Below, piece after piece: positions 55,811 to 64,000 of a DNA stretch of 64,000 nt (positions are counted from its first letter, which is position 1; every line of letters starts with the position of its first letter). The stretch comes from Oegoconia quadripuncta. Lineage: Eukaryota; Arthropoda; Insecta; Lepidoptera; Autostichidae. The notes under the pieces are model-generated. The model was not told the origin of the DNA, did no database searches, and was given only the letters and a program-made list of their open reading frames with translations. Where the stretch lies: NCBI GenBank assembly GCA_949316235.1, contig OX438741.1:38912962-38976961 (forward strand), read 5' to 3'. The position numbers and the translations under genes were made by a program.

Positions 55811-55885
55811 CTGATAGTCGGGGTCGCATACCTTGACCCCCGAGAGCGCGATCACCACCAGCACCGGCTCGGCATCGCCTCGCTC
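55811..55885 (-). CDS. Host exon: PTB/PID-type adaptor domain, first part
   Basis: 75 bp, exactly 25 codons in phase 0. The minus strand has TTGGCAG acceptor before it and TATCAG|GTAAAG donor after it. It encodes EPVLVVIALSGVKVCDPDYQ after five polar residues. This is the first strand pair of a PTB domain (a hydrophobic strand, a GVKV strand and a CDPD turn). It reads straight on into the exon at 49843-50064 in the same phase, so the two are consecutive exons with about 5.7 kb of intron. Upstream exons lie beyond those I can identify. Confidence 0.7.
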
Positions 55886-56370
55886 CTGCCAACAATACAA
55901 CACACTTGATCATCTTCATTTGTCAATAAGCTCCATGATATAGCATAATACCACATCAGCTGAGACGCGAGGCAGAAATTTAGAAAACATTTTTTTAAGA
56001 TCTGTATGTAGTCTGGATAAGTAAATGTCGTGTCGTAATAGGAAGTCAAAGAAAAGGCGAAATGTTGAGAAGTGTGGAAAGGACTCCACCGACAAAAGGA
56101 TCAATCTTAAATTGAAGGGAAAGTCTGGATAATGCTATCAGAAGTCTTAACTTAATAATACAGGGTATCCCAGATCGGATGTAGATAATCGTTTTATTTG
56201 AGAAGCCTGTTATATAAACAGGCATCCTTGATAACCTTTAACCATATCTTAAATAAAAAAAAATGTGATTATTAAAAAAATCACATACCTATTTGTAAGG
56301 TTATGTAATTTTTCTTGTACATAGTTAAGTTCATGCGTTTTTTTTATTCACATTGGGTAGGCACTTGACC

Positions 56371-56825
56371 CCGCTCGCAGGAGGCGACGTCGGGGGGGCG
56401 GCAACGCTCGCTAGCCCCCCTACACGTCGCCCGAGGGTCGCGGGCGGTTACATCTCGGGGCGATGTAGGACGCGGCCCGGGAGAGGATGACACCCCCCGG
56501 AGCGACCGGGGGGGTGTCGTCGCATCGGGCCCTGTCGCGCCTCATACCGCTGCTGATCGCGGTGTGGGGCTCGACAGCGCCCCCTACGGAGGGTGCGCTA
56601 GACACCCTCCGGGAATGGGCCTCCCCTTGTGAGGGGGGGCGGGGCGGGGGGGGACCTGGAGCCGCCTATGCATTCCCAGGTCCTCCCTACTGCCGAAGAA
56701 GGTCGCTGCGGGGTTTTAGTGAGTATATAGTATAGTATAGTATAGTAGTCCCACATAACCGTCTCGCCGTCCCCCAGGCGAGCGGTACGCGTAAAGCATT
56801 TCCCCGCGAAAAAAAAAATTATAAA
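56371..56825 (+). mobile_element. GC-rich retroposon, 5'-truncated, in a SINE
   Basis: Strikingly GC-rich block ending in TTTCCCCGCG and an A-rich tail (56809-56825). AGGCACTTGACC occurs on both sides (56359-56370 and 56826-56837), a 12-bp target duplication. The host sequence around it is a reversed family A SINE tail. The 3' end style (CCCACATAACCGTC, CGTAAAGCATTTCCCCGCG) is like an R1-type or other lepidopteran LINE, but I cannot name the family. The open frame at 56487-56735 is a consequence of GC content, not a gene. Confidence 0.75.
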
Positions 56826-56867
56826 AGGCACTTGACCTCGGTCACAGCATTCCTCGCTATTACTTTT

Positions 56868-57003
56868 TACGAGTTTCTTGCTGGTTCTTCTCTGGGGAGT
56901 CAGCTTTGTGAATGAGCCGTAAATTTAAATGTAATATTAATAGTGACGTTTTCAAGTGATAATTTTATCCTATGAAATAAAATATTTTGAATTTGAATTT
57001 GAA
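56868..57003 (+). mobile_element. LINE 3' fragment (dominant family)
   Basis: GAGTTTCTTGCTGGTTCTTC, GTGAATGAGCCGTAAATTTA and a TTTTGAATTTGAATTTG end. Confidence 0.75.
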
Positions 57004-57328
57004 ACTACGTGTAGCGTACCGCTACGACCTCTTCGAGCCTCCCCTGCCTGGTTACCATCATGCCCTCGCCTTGTAAACATATAAATGAATTTAGCTTAGC
57101 AAATCCGGCAATTTAACCTCAACTTCGTGCATTCCAGTGGTTTAAATTGCGCACGCGCCACACACGACACACTCGAAGTAGGATTAGGATAATCCGACTA
57201 ATAGATAGGAACAACGCTTCATGATAAGAAAGACAATGCTAAATAAATACTCCATTAATCATAACCTAGTAGTAATAAACAAAACATGCTGCCAACTATA
57301 CATGTGAACCATAATGTGCTGCAAATGA

Positions 57329-57531
57329 GTTCAGAGGGCCGAGTGTAAGTTTTGTTTCGACTTAACTTTACTACCGCGTTCACGTTTACGTGAAGATTTG
57401 TATGGAGAAATGTGCAGCGCCTCTAGCGGATAGTTTGCAAAACGATTTTTTTCATAGGGACTTTTTTCGTAAACGCGAACGCGATGGTAAAGTTAAAAAC
57501 GAGACAAGACTTACACTTCGCACACAGAACT
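57329..57531. mobile_element. Fold-back MITE, copy 2
   Basis: Left GTTTCGACTTAACTTTACTA and CGCGTTCACGTTTACG, right CGTAAACGCGAACGCGATGG and TAAAGTTAAAAACGAGACAA: arms of about 50-60 bp. Better preserved than the copy at 32875-33040. The open frame across it (57390-57695) is chance. Confidence 0.8.
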
Positions 57532-58027
57532 CTATGCTGAAAAACATTTTAATTATTTTTTTATATTTTATTTCAAGGGGTTTAACCCTACAGAGTGTGC
57601 TGTTAGAGTGGCTAAGTTTAGGTAAAATAAAATTTGAATCTCGCCTCGGCTATAAAAGAAAAAGAAATCATTTCAACAGAATCCACAGCACTTAGTGATA
57701 CAAATAATACTAAGGTTAAACGGTAAATGTTTATAAGGAGCTCATTAATAGAGCACTATATACTCTCTAATCTAACTTTGCATGTAAAAGCACGGATTAC
57801 ATAATAAATAAAAAAATATAAGAACGCGCCTGACAAGAACCCGGTAAAAGTGAACTGGAGTTGAAAAAGTTAAGATCGAGAATATAGTATAAATACTACT
57901 AGTTTCTGTGGTGTAACTTTCTCTAATTTTAAAGTTATTGATTTTTTGTAAAAGGACAGAGTACCCATCAGTAACAATAAAAAAAATGATTTCTAGCAAT
58001 TTCTTAACTCAATTAACTTTTTAATGG
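57532..58027. other. Unassigned stretch
   Basis: No gene or repeat recognised. Confidence 0.4.
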
Positions 58028-58270
58028 TTTTTTTTTCTTATGCACAACGGGTTGGTACTTGACCTCAATCACACCTGATGTTAAGTGAAGATGAGGTCGA
58101 AGGTGGAAGCATACTGACCCGGAAGCCCGAACACATTTGGAGGACTAGCTATCTTATCTTATCTCTGACAAACGGAACACAACAATGCTATTAACATTGC
58201 TGCTTGGCGGCAGATTTAGATAAGTAGGTGGTAGCTAGCCAGGCGGACATTTAAAATGCCTTACCACTAA
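58028..58270 (-). mobile_element. SINE (family A), 3' two thirds, reversed
   Basis: Tail, CCAAAT-region and the TAGCTAGCCAGGCGGACATT segment are present; the tRNA-like head is replaced by unrelated sequence. Confidence 0.85.
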
Positions 58271-58695
58271 CAATCTTGCTTCTAAGTATATCCTCCGACG
58301 CAATGAAATTCCCAGTGGTAATTTTAATCATATAATCTATGTTTTATTACTAAATATCTATATTATATCCATGTGCAAAAAATCACGGCCTTTAAAATTA
58401 CAGGAAGTTGAAAGTGTATCTTTACTAGACTAATCGGGCCACTCGGTTCGTCGTCAAGACCGCGCAGTGATTATTGAATTTGCTTGCTGTTTCGCCCAAC
58501 TTTCTTACTTGATCTTGGATTACCTTTCAAACGTTTCTCTATAATATATTTTTATTATATCCTTATCACGTTTTTATACTGTATGTTAGATAATGCCTTA
58601 GAGCTTATGACGATTAGTAGCGTCTCCTGTGCATATTGGTACGAAGGGTTGAATACGTGAAATATCTCATTAAGTTGGTGTGAATACGCATTTTA

Positions 58696-59028
58696 ACCGC
58701 CCACCGTGGCTCAATGTAAACAACATTGGGTTTACGATTCGGAGGTCGCGGGTTCGATCCCCAGCGGGATACATGTTTGAGTACTCGGTTTAGTTGGTGG
58801 TAGGGCATTTTAAATGTCCGCCTGGCTAGCTACCACCATCTTATCTAAATCTGCCGCCAAGCAACAATGTTAATAGCACATTGTTGTGTTCCGGTTGTCA
58901 GAGATAAGATAGCCAGTCCCCCAAATGTGTTGGGGTTTCCGGGTCAGTACGCTTCCACCTTCGACCTCATCTTAACTTAACATCAGGTGTGATTGAGGTA
59001 AAGTACCAACCCGTTGTGCATAAAAAAA
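58696..59028 (+). mobile_element. SINE (family A), full length
   Basis: Head AACCGCCCACCGTGGCTCAA, B-box GGGTTCGATCCCCAGCGGGA, full body and A-run. Confidence 0.9.
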
Positions 59029-59540
59029 ATTATATCTAAAGCAAGCTACCAATTTGTTAGATTTTTTTTTTATTTTATCACTGACGACTCTATCCATGTG
59101 CAAAAAATCACGGCCTTTTAAATTAAAAGTGTACCCCTACCGGACTATACTGTAATAGAAACTGTTGAATATAATAGATATAATAGAACCATTAATAATG
59201 AGTAATGGCACTTGCAGTTTGAAACCAACAAGATATTATAGAAATGGAAGTGAAACAAAAGAGTCGGCGGAATCTATTAAAAGCTTACGCGACGCATTCT
59301 ATTTGCATTAAGGGGCATTGTGTTGGCGAAAATGTAAAAAGTCCGCCCCGCTCCAGGCAGGGGGTGTGCGGGGCGCGGGGGGGTTTAATCATTTTCATTG
59401 TAGCAGAGCGGACATGGTGCAGACAGCGTGATTATTGGAGCTCTCTGCCCTGGTGTTGTGATTGTGAATGTCTACTGGAGTTGAGATTTCGCAAGGTAAG
59501 ACCTTTGAGTTTTGTAAATTATTAATTCACTGACTTTTAT
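59029..59540. other. Unassigned stretch with GC-rich patch
   Basis: 59340-59390 is G/C-rich (GTGCGGGGCGCGGGGG). The frame across 59244-59525 has no recognised domain. Confidence 0.35.
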
Positions 59541-59868
59541 AACCGCCCCCGTGGATCAATGTAAATAACATAGGGTTTACGATTCGGAGGTCGCTGGTTC
59601 GATCCCCAGCGGGGTACATGTAGTACTCGGTTTGGTTGGTGGTACGGCATTTTAAATGTTCGCCTGGCTAGCTACCACCATCTTATCTAAATCTGCCGCC
59701 AAGCAACAATGTTAATAGCATTGTCGTGTTCCACTTGTCAGATATAAAATAGCCAGTACCCCAAATGTGTTGGGGTTTCCGGGTCAGTACGCTTCCACCT
59801 TCGACCTCATCTTCACTTAACATCAGGTGTGATTGAGAACAAGTACCAATCCGTTGTGCATAAAAAAA
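59541..59868 (+). mobile_element. SINE (family A), full length
   Basis: Head AACCGCCCCCGTGGATCAAT, slightly altered; B-box GGTTCGATCCCCAGCGGGGT; ends in an A-run. Followed within about 25 bp by a family B copy. Confidence 0.9.
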
Positions 59869-59891
59869 AAGACTACATTGTCTTATTTGAC

Positions 59892-60152
59892 AACCTGTTT
59901 GGTGTAGTGGTTAAAAATTCTGACTGCTATACCAAAAGGTCGCGGGTTCGAATCCCGCTAGGGGCATATGTTTGTATGATGAATACAGACATGTGTTCTC
60001 GAGTTATGGATGTTTTTAATTTATTTATCTATTTATTTCCAATAAAAAATGTATTTGTGTAGTTTATCAATCATCTGGTATCTATAATACAAGCCTAGTT
60101 GCTTAGTGTGGGACTAGATGGCGCTGTGTGTATGTGCAACGATATTTATTAT
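59892..60152 (+). mobile_element. SINE (family B), near full length
   Basis: Head AACCTGTTTGGTGTAGTGG, B-box GGGTTCGAATCCCGCTAGGG, tail with TTGCTTAGTGTGGGACTAGA and a TTATTA microsatellite. Confidence 0.85.
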
Positions 60153-60429
60153 TATTATATTATTATTATGTTACTGTAAATCTTAATTTAAGAGGCTTTA
60201 TTCCGTCCAATGGCGTCCTCGTTGAATTTCTCATTAAATACAGTATTAATCAAAAAATCGCTGTGACCTAAAATCGAAAATAACTTATTTTTAATATTGA
60301 AACACCATTCTAGAAAAATATTTTGGATTTTTCGGGACTCTGTCCTTTAAAAATCTCAGTATTTCAAATATCGCTGTAATGATTCAAAACTACAAACACT
60401 GTTTGATTTATATTTTCTGAAGAAAAACC

Positions 60430-60700
60430 ATATAGGGAAGTAAACAATATAGGGTTTCCGAATCGGAGGTCGCGGGTTCGATTCGCATCGGTTCACATGT
60501 TTAGTTCGGTTTGGTTAGTGCATTTTATTTATTGAAACTGCAACATGTACACAACACTCTTTGCTGCTGATGCTGCTGATTGCTGGTTGCTGGAAGAAAT
60601 CTCTTTTTAGAGATAAGCTAGTGCCTTTTGCACATCCTGTATCTAGTATGTATTTGACTTTTACGTGTACTCGTGTGCAATAAATAAATAAAAAAAACTT
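60430..60700 (+). mobile_element. Decayed SINE head plus LINE 3' end
   Basis: 60436-60520 retains a family A head (GAATCGGAGGTCGCGGGTTC). 60560-60700 has GGAAGAAATCTCTTTTTAGA and a TGTGCAATAAATAAATAAA end, a LINE 3' terminus. Confidence 0.6.
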
Positions 60701-60847
60701 ATACTAATAAGAAAAGAAATAATTACTGTGTAGTACTCATGCACATGTCAGGGTGGGGTAGCGGTCAGAGGACGCCCTGTCTGATTAGGTTTACCTACTA
60801 TAACAATTTTGTGTAATCTCGTGATGCTTTAAAGAATTGTGACTATT

Positions 60848-61284
60848 TAATAGTACATTATTGCAAAGGCCGGGAAATAGGCAATTGCCATTTCCGCCGA
60901 GGCATATATAGTGCTTTTCTCAAAAGAATGCAGGGAAATAATAAATATTTAAATAACAAATCAAGACGAATTTTCAGCTTTGCCGGCGATTTTCTATTTA
61001 TCATCTGTGCCGAAAGGCAAACGCATTTACGCATACAGTTCGTGAACGCAATTTGTACTAAGCAAAGAGATTTTGGTATGCCAAGAATGATAAAAGAGAT
61101 CCAATCAAAGAGTATATAATAACCCCAGCACGCCGTTTCATACAACATTGCTGGAGCGTTGTAATGTTCCAAATTCAAAAAACGCTCCTGCAATGGATTT
61201 ATTTTTCGCTGTCCGTAAATTAGATACTTCGCGTGTTCTTTTTTCGAAAGTAATGACAATATTTCCATGCATGTTTGAGAAAAG
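60848..61284 (+). repeat. Long inverted repeat, left arm
   Basis: Begins TAATAGTACATTATTGCAAA, GGCCGGGAAATAGGCAATTG, and runs to TGTTTGAGAAAAG. The reverse complement of this segment is at 62491-62994 with very few substitutions; the outer 20-30 bp match as well. Open frames of about 60-150 codons run through it on both strands but resemble no known protein. Confidence 0.85.
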
Positions 61285-61424
61285 GATTTATATGCAACTG
61301 GCACATCGGATTATTATTATTATAAGAATTTTAGTTTATATATTTTAGTTATTTATGTTTTCTATTAGTATTATTTACTAATGAATTGAAATGTTACTAT
61401 TAAATTATTTATTATTGTTATTCA

Positions 61425-61560
61425 AATTCAAAAAATGCTTTGTTTTGTAGGTACACAGGGTACACTTAAAATAGTCAGATTTTACATTTTTTAAGCTACT
61501 GCTTGTTCAAAAGGCAATCCCCTATGAAGAACAAGCTAGAAACATTAATATGTAATTATG
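61425..61560 (-). mobile_element. LINE 3' fragment (dominant family), reversed
   Basis: TACACAGGGTACACTTAAAA, then GCTTGTTCAAAAGGCAATCC. Lies inside the spacer of the long inverted repeat. Confidence 0.65.
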
Positions 61561-61663
61561 GTTTTTAATATAATTATCTTTCTGGCTAACTAGCATACCA
61601 TCTTATCTAAAACTGAAAATATTTTGAAATGTATCCAGTTTTGTGAACAGTTTAAAAAAAAAA

Positions 61664-61842
61664 GAAAAAAAGTCTGCCGCCAAAGAGCAATGTTAATAGC
61701 ATTGTTGTGTTCCGGAGATAAGATAGCCAGTCCCCAAAGTAAGATGGGGTAGCCGGGTTAGTACGCTTCCACCTTCGGCCTCATCTTCACTTAACATCAT
61801 AAGTGATTGAAGTCAAGTGCTATACATTTGTGTATAAAAAAA
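61664..61842 (+). mobile_element. SINE (family A), 3' half
   Basis: GCAATGTTAATAGCATTGTT through ACATCATAAGTGATTGAAGT to an A-run; body shortened in the middle. Confidence 0.75.
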
Positions 61843-61919
61843 ACATATTTGCAAGAATCGCTACACGCTATTCCCCCGCCTATAGAAGCACACAATGCAC
61901 AGTTTTATGTTGCAGGTGA

Positions 61920-62060
61920 AGTATCGTAACCGCGGCGCGTGCGGGGGGTAGGTGGGGGGGGGGGAATGCTCTCATTAGATATTTTAATTAAGAGCGGCCG
62001 AGACCTGTCCGCGGCCCTAACGATCAGCCACCACCGCTCACCTGGGAGGCAAGCCGCACA
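61920..62060. other. G-run patch
   Basis: GCGGGGGGTAGGTGGGGGGG and a following GGAATG; then GC-rich sequence. G-quadruplex-forming potential is visible. Purpose unknown. Confidence 0.5.
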
Positions 62061-62239
62061 AGACACTACCGGGTCATTAGTTCCTGTTATAATTAAACAT
62101 GTAGTATACAGGACTTGATAACAGTTTTGTTCATTAAAGGGATCGTGTTGTATTCCCCAAAAGCAAACATATGTATTCCTTTTTGTTGCATATGTTCCTA
62201 GACATATTATACAGGGTGAATACCAATTCGTGTATTTTT

Positions 62240-62325
62240 TTTTTATGCACTACGGGTTTGTACTTGACCTCAATCATACCTGATGTTAAGTGAAGATGAA
62301 GGTGGAAGCGTACTGACCCTGAAAG
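62240..62325 (-). mobile_element. SINE (family A), 3' tail, reversed
   Basis: T-run, GGGTTTGTACTTGACCTCAA, CTGATGTTAAGTGAAGATGA. Breaks off after GCGTACTGACCCTGAAAG. Confidence 0.8.
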
Positions 62326-62490
62326 TTGTTCGTAATCAAGAGTGGCGTCGCCAGTTAATGGGAATTACACGAATACAAATTCATCCTGTAGAAGCGAAAG
62401 CGATATAAAAAAACCCCACACTCAGACGCGTGATCCGATTAGACTAGACACATACACAACACCCATCGTATTTCATCGGGAGTTAATATA

Positions 62491-62994
62491 CTTTTCTCAA
62501 ACATGCATAGAAATATTGTCATTCCTTTCGAAAAAAGAACACGCGAAGTATCTAATTTACGGACAGCGAAAAATAAATCCATTGCAGGAGCGTTTTTTGA
62601 ATTTGGAACATTACAACGCTCCAGCAATGTTGTATGAAACGGCGTGCTGGGGTTATTATATACTCTTTGATTGGATCTCTTTTATCATTCTTGGCATACC
62701 AAAATCTCTTTGCTTAGTACAAATTGCGTTCACGGACTGTATGCGTAAATGCGTTTGCCTTTCGGCACAGATGATAAATAGAAAATCGCCGGCAAAGCTG
62801 AAAATTCGTCTTGATTTGTTATTTAAATATTTATTATTTCCCTGCATTCTTTTGAGAAAAGCACTATATATGCCTCGGCTGAAATGGCAATTGCCTGTCT
62901 CGTATTAGTGAAGTCCTCGCCTACGGCTCGGCCTTCAAACTCATACTCGACCTGCAATTGCCTATTTCCCGGCCTTTGCAATAATGTACTATTA
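62491..62994 (-). repeat. Long inverted repeat, right arm
   Basis: Reverse complement of 60848-61284, from CTTTTCTCAAACATGCATAG to TTGCAATAATGTACTATTA. It differs by an extra segment of about 60 bp near 62905-62960 (GGCTCGGCCTTCAAACTCAT). The open frame at 62342-62908 crosses it and is not a recognised protein. Confidence 0.85.
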
Positions 62995-64000
62995 TGCCTT
63001 TGGCATGGCTATTATATAACATGAAGTGCCATTTAATTGCCTACAAAATGATATATGTACAAGATTGGCGAATCTCAGGAAATAAGGTATCTTAAACTGA
63101 GAATGTGAACAGTGAAACGTACGTACGCCGGTGGAGGGTTTTAGTACTTTTAATAAACACGGTAAGCGAGAGTTTACTGCCTTACTCCAGTACCTCCCGC
63201 CACAGCTGGTTTAAATTTCAATCCAGCCCCGTAAAACGGCTCTCCATAAAGTTCTGCCAGTTTCCGCGAAGAGCAAGTGAACATAAAAAATCCATCACTC
63301 AGGTGCGAGCCGTTTTAGCAACCGACTCTATTACCCCATTCACAGGACTTGCATCATCGCTACTCCAATTTTTTACCTCTTCGACGACTTTCCTTAAATT
63401 AGCATCCATTACAGTCTGCACACGTAAACGGAGCATACAAATGCTCAATAAAGAAGCGTTGGAAGGTAAACTGAGAGAAAGGTGCTGTAAAATTTTCACA
63501 GGTTTCATGGCTGGCGGTGGATGAGTGGGCAGTTTGTATGCAAATAATGCGTTATCTGGCGGTGTCGCTTGTGCTGAGGGAATGAGGGCGGGTTAAGAGG
63601 GCGCAGGTAGCGAAACGACTTGCTTGTCGTCAAGGACGAGGAATGATGTCGCCCCTAATGAGCCCGATATCAGTGTGATCCCATAAAACAGTATAAGTCG
63701 CGGTTCGCTGTAATGAGGAAACTTCATAGATCGGTATATGTATCAAGTTCAGCAAATTGACTGATGATCGGTCCTGATTATATCTACATATTGAAAATTT
63801 ATTTATTGTGATGGCAACACAGCGAACGATTCTAAATGTATTTAAAGGACCTAATAAGTATACAGTTTACGCTGCAGGCATATCTCTTGATAGATCTACA
63901 AGCCGTTTTTCGCCATTCATGCATGGGTTGAGAATCATTTGTACATCTGGTAGTATCATTCACACAGTATGTATCCCACAGAACTGGCGGGAGGCGCGTG
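62995..64000. other. Unassigned right edge of the window
   Basis: No recognised gene. A frame at 63105-63524 (plus) and its minus-strand partner at 63299-63508 are of moderate length, but neither has a recognisable domain. Confidence 0.4.

Noticed and set aside
56487..56735. GC-rich 82-codon frame
   Set aside because: Sits in a retroposon 3' part with few stops because of GC content; no domain.
22203..60152. tRNA-like segments with clear B-boxes at many sites
   Set aside because: The A/B-box heads are followed by constant SINE bodies and A-rich tails and do not fold as full tRNAs; counted as SINEs.
62342..62908. 188-codon open frame
   Set aside because: It runs across an inverted-repeat arm whose other copy carries frames on both strands; no known domain and no splice or promoter evidence.
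63105..63524. 139-codon frame at the right edge
   Set aside because: A competing frame exists on the other strand and neither has a domain.

Overview
The window is eukaryotic genomic DNA that is AT-rich and dense in retroposons. Two tRNA-derived SINE families, a dominant jockey/CR1-type LINE with short 3' fragments, and small hairpin-type DNA transposons point to an insect, most likely a butterfly or moth (inference from repeat style; no species-diagnostic gene is visible).

The main object is a complete Polinton/Maverick (polintovirus or adintovirus-like) element at 6092-23978 (17,887 bp). It begins AG and ends CT, has about 410-bp terminal inverted repeats (TIRs) that are nearly identical, and is flanked by a perfect 6-bp target duplication (ATCGTA). 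No recognised gene in it carries a frameshift or internal stop. Rightward genes, in order: packaging ATPase, a Polinton-type unknown with an acidic middle, a short fibre-like repeat protein, integrase with a chromodomain-like tail, a phospholipase A2 fused to an adenovirus pX-like tail, adenain-like protease, penton-like minor capsid protein, a 59-residue basic protein, double-jelly-roll major capsid protein and a possible exonuclease-fold protein. Leftward genes are a 135-residue unknown, protein-primed DNA polymerase B (1175 residues) and a multi-exon spliced gene of unknown function. A small CxxC protein lies near the right end. The element thus encodes replication, integration, packaging, maturation, capsid and probable membrane-penetration functions.

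Inside the element the non-coding parts hold two diverged direct duplications, a GT microsatellite and two SINE insertions close to the right TIR. Each TIR itself folds into an imperfect 123-bp palindrome.

The flanks (1-6085 and 23985-64000) are mostly intergenic or intronic host DNA filled with SINEs, LINE remnants, MITEs, palindromes and one 93-bp tandem array. One host gene is visible on the minus strand: two in-phase exons (55811-55885 and 49843-50064) that together form part of a PTB/PID phosphotyrosine-binding-type adaptor domain. Between them are about 5.7 kb of repeat-rich intron. No rRNA, functional tRNA, CRISPR or bacterial gene was seen.
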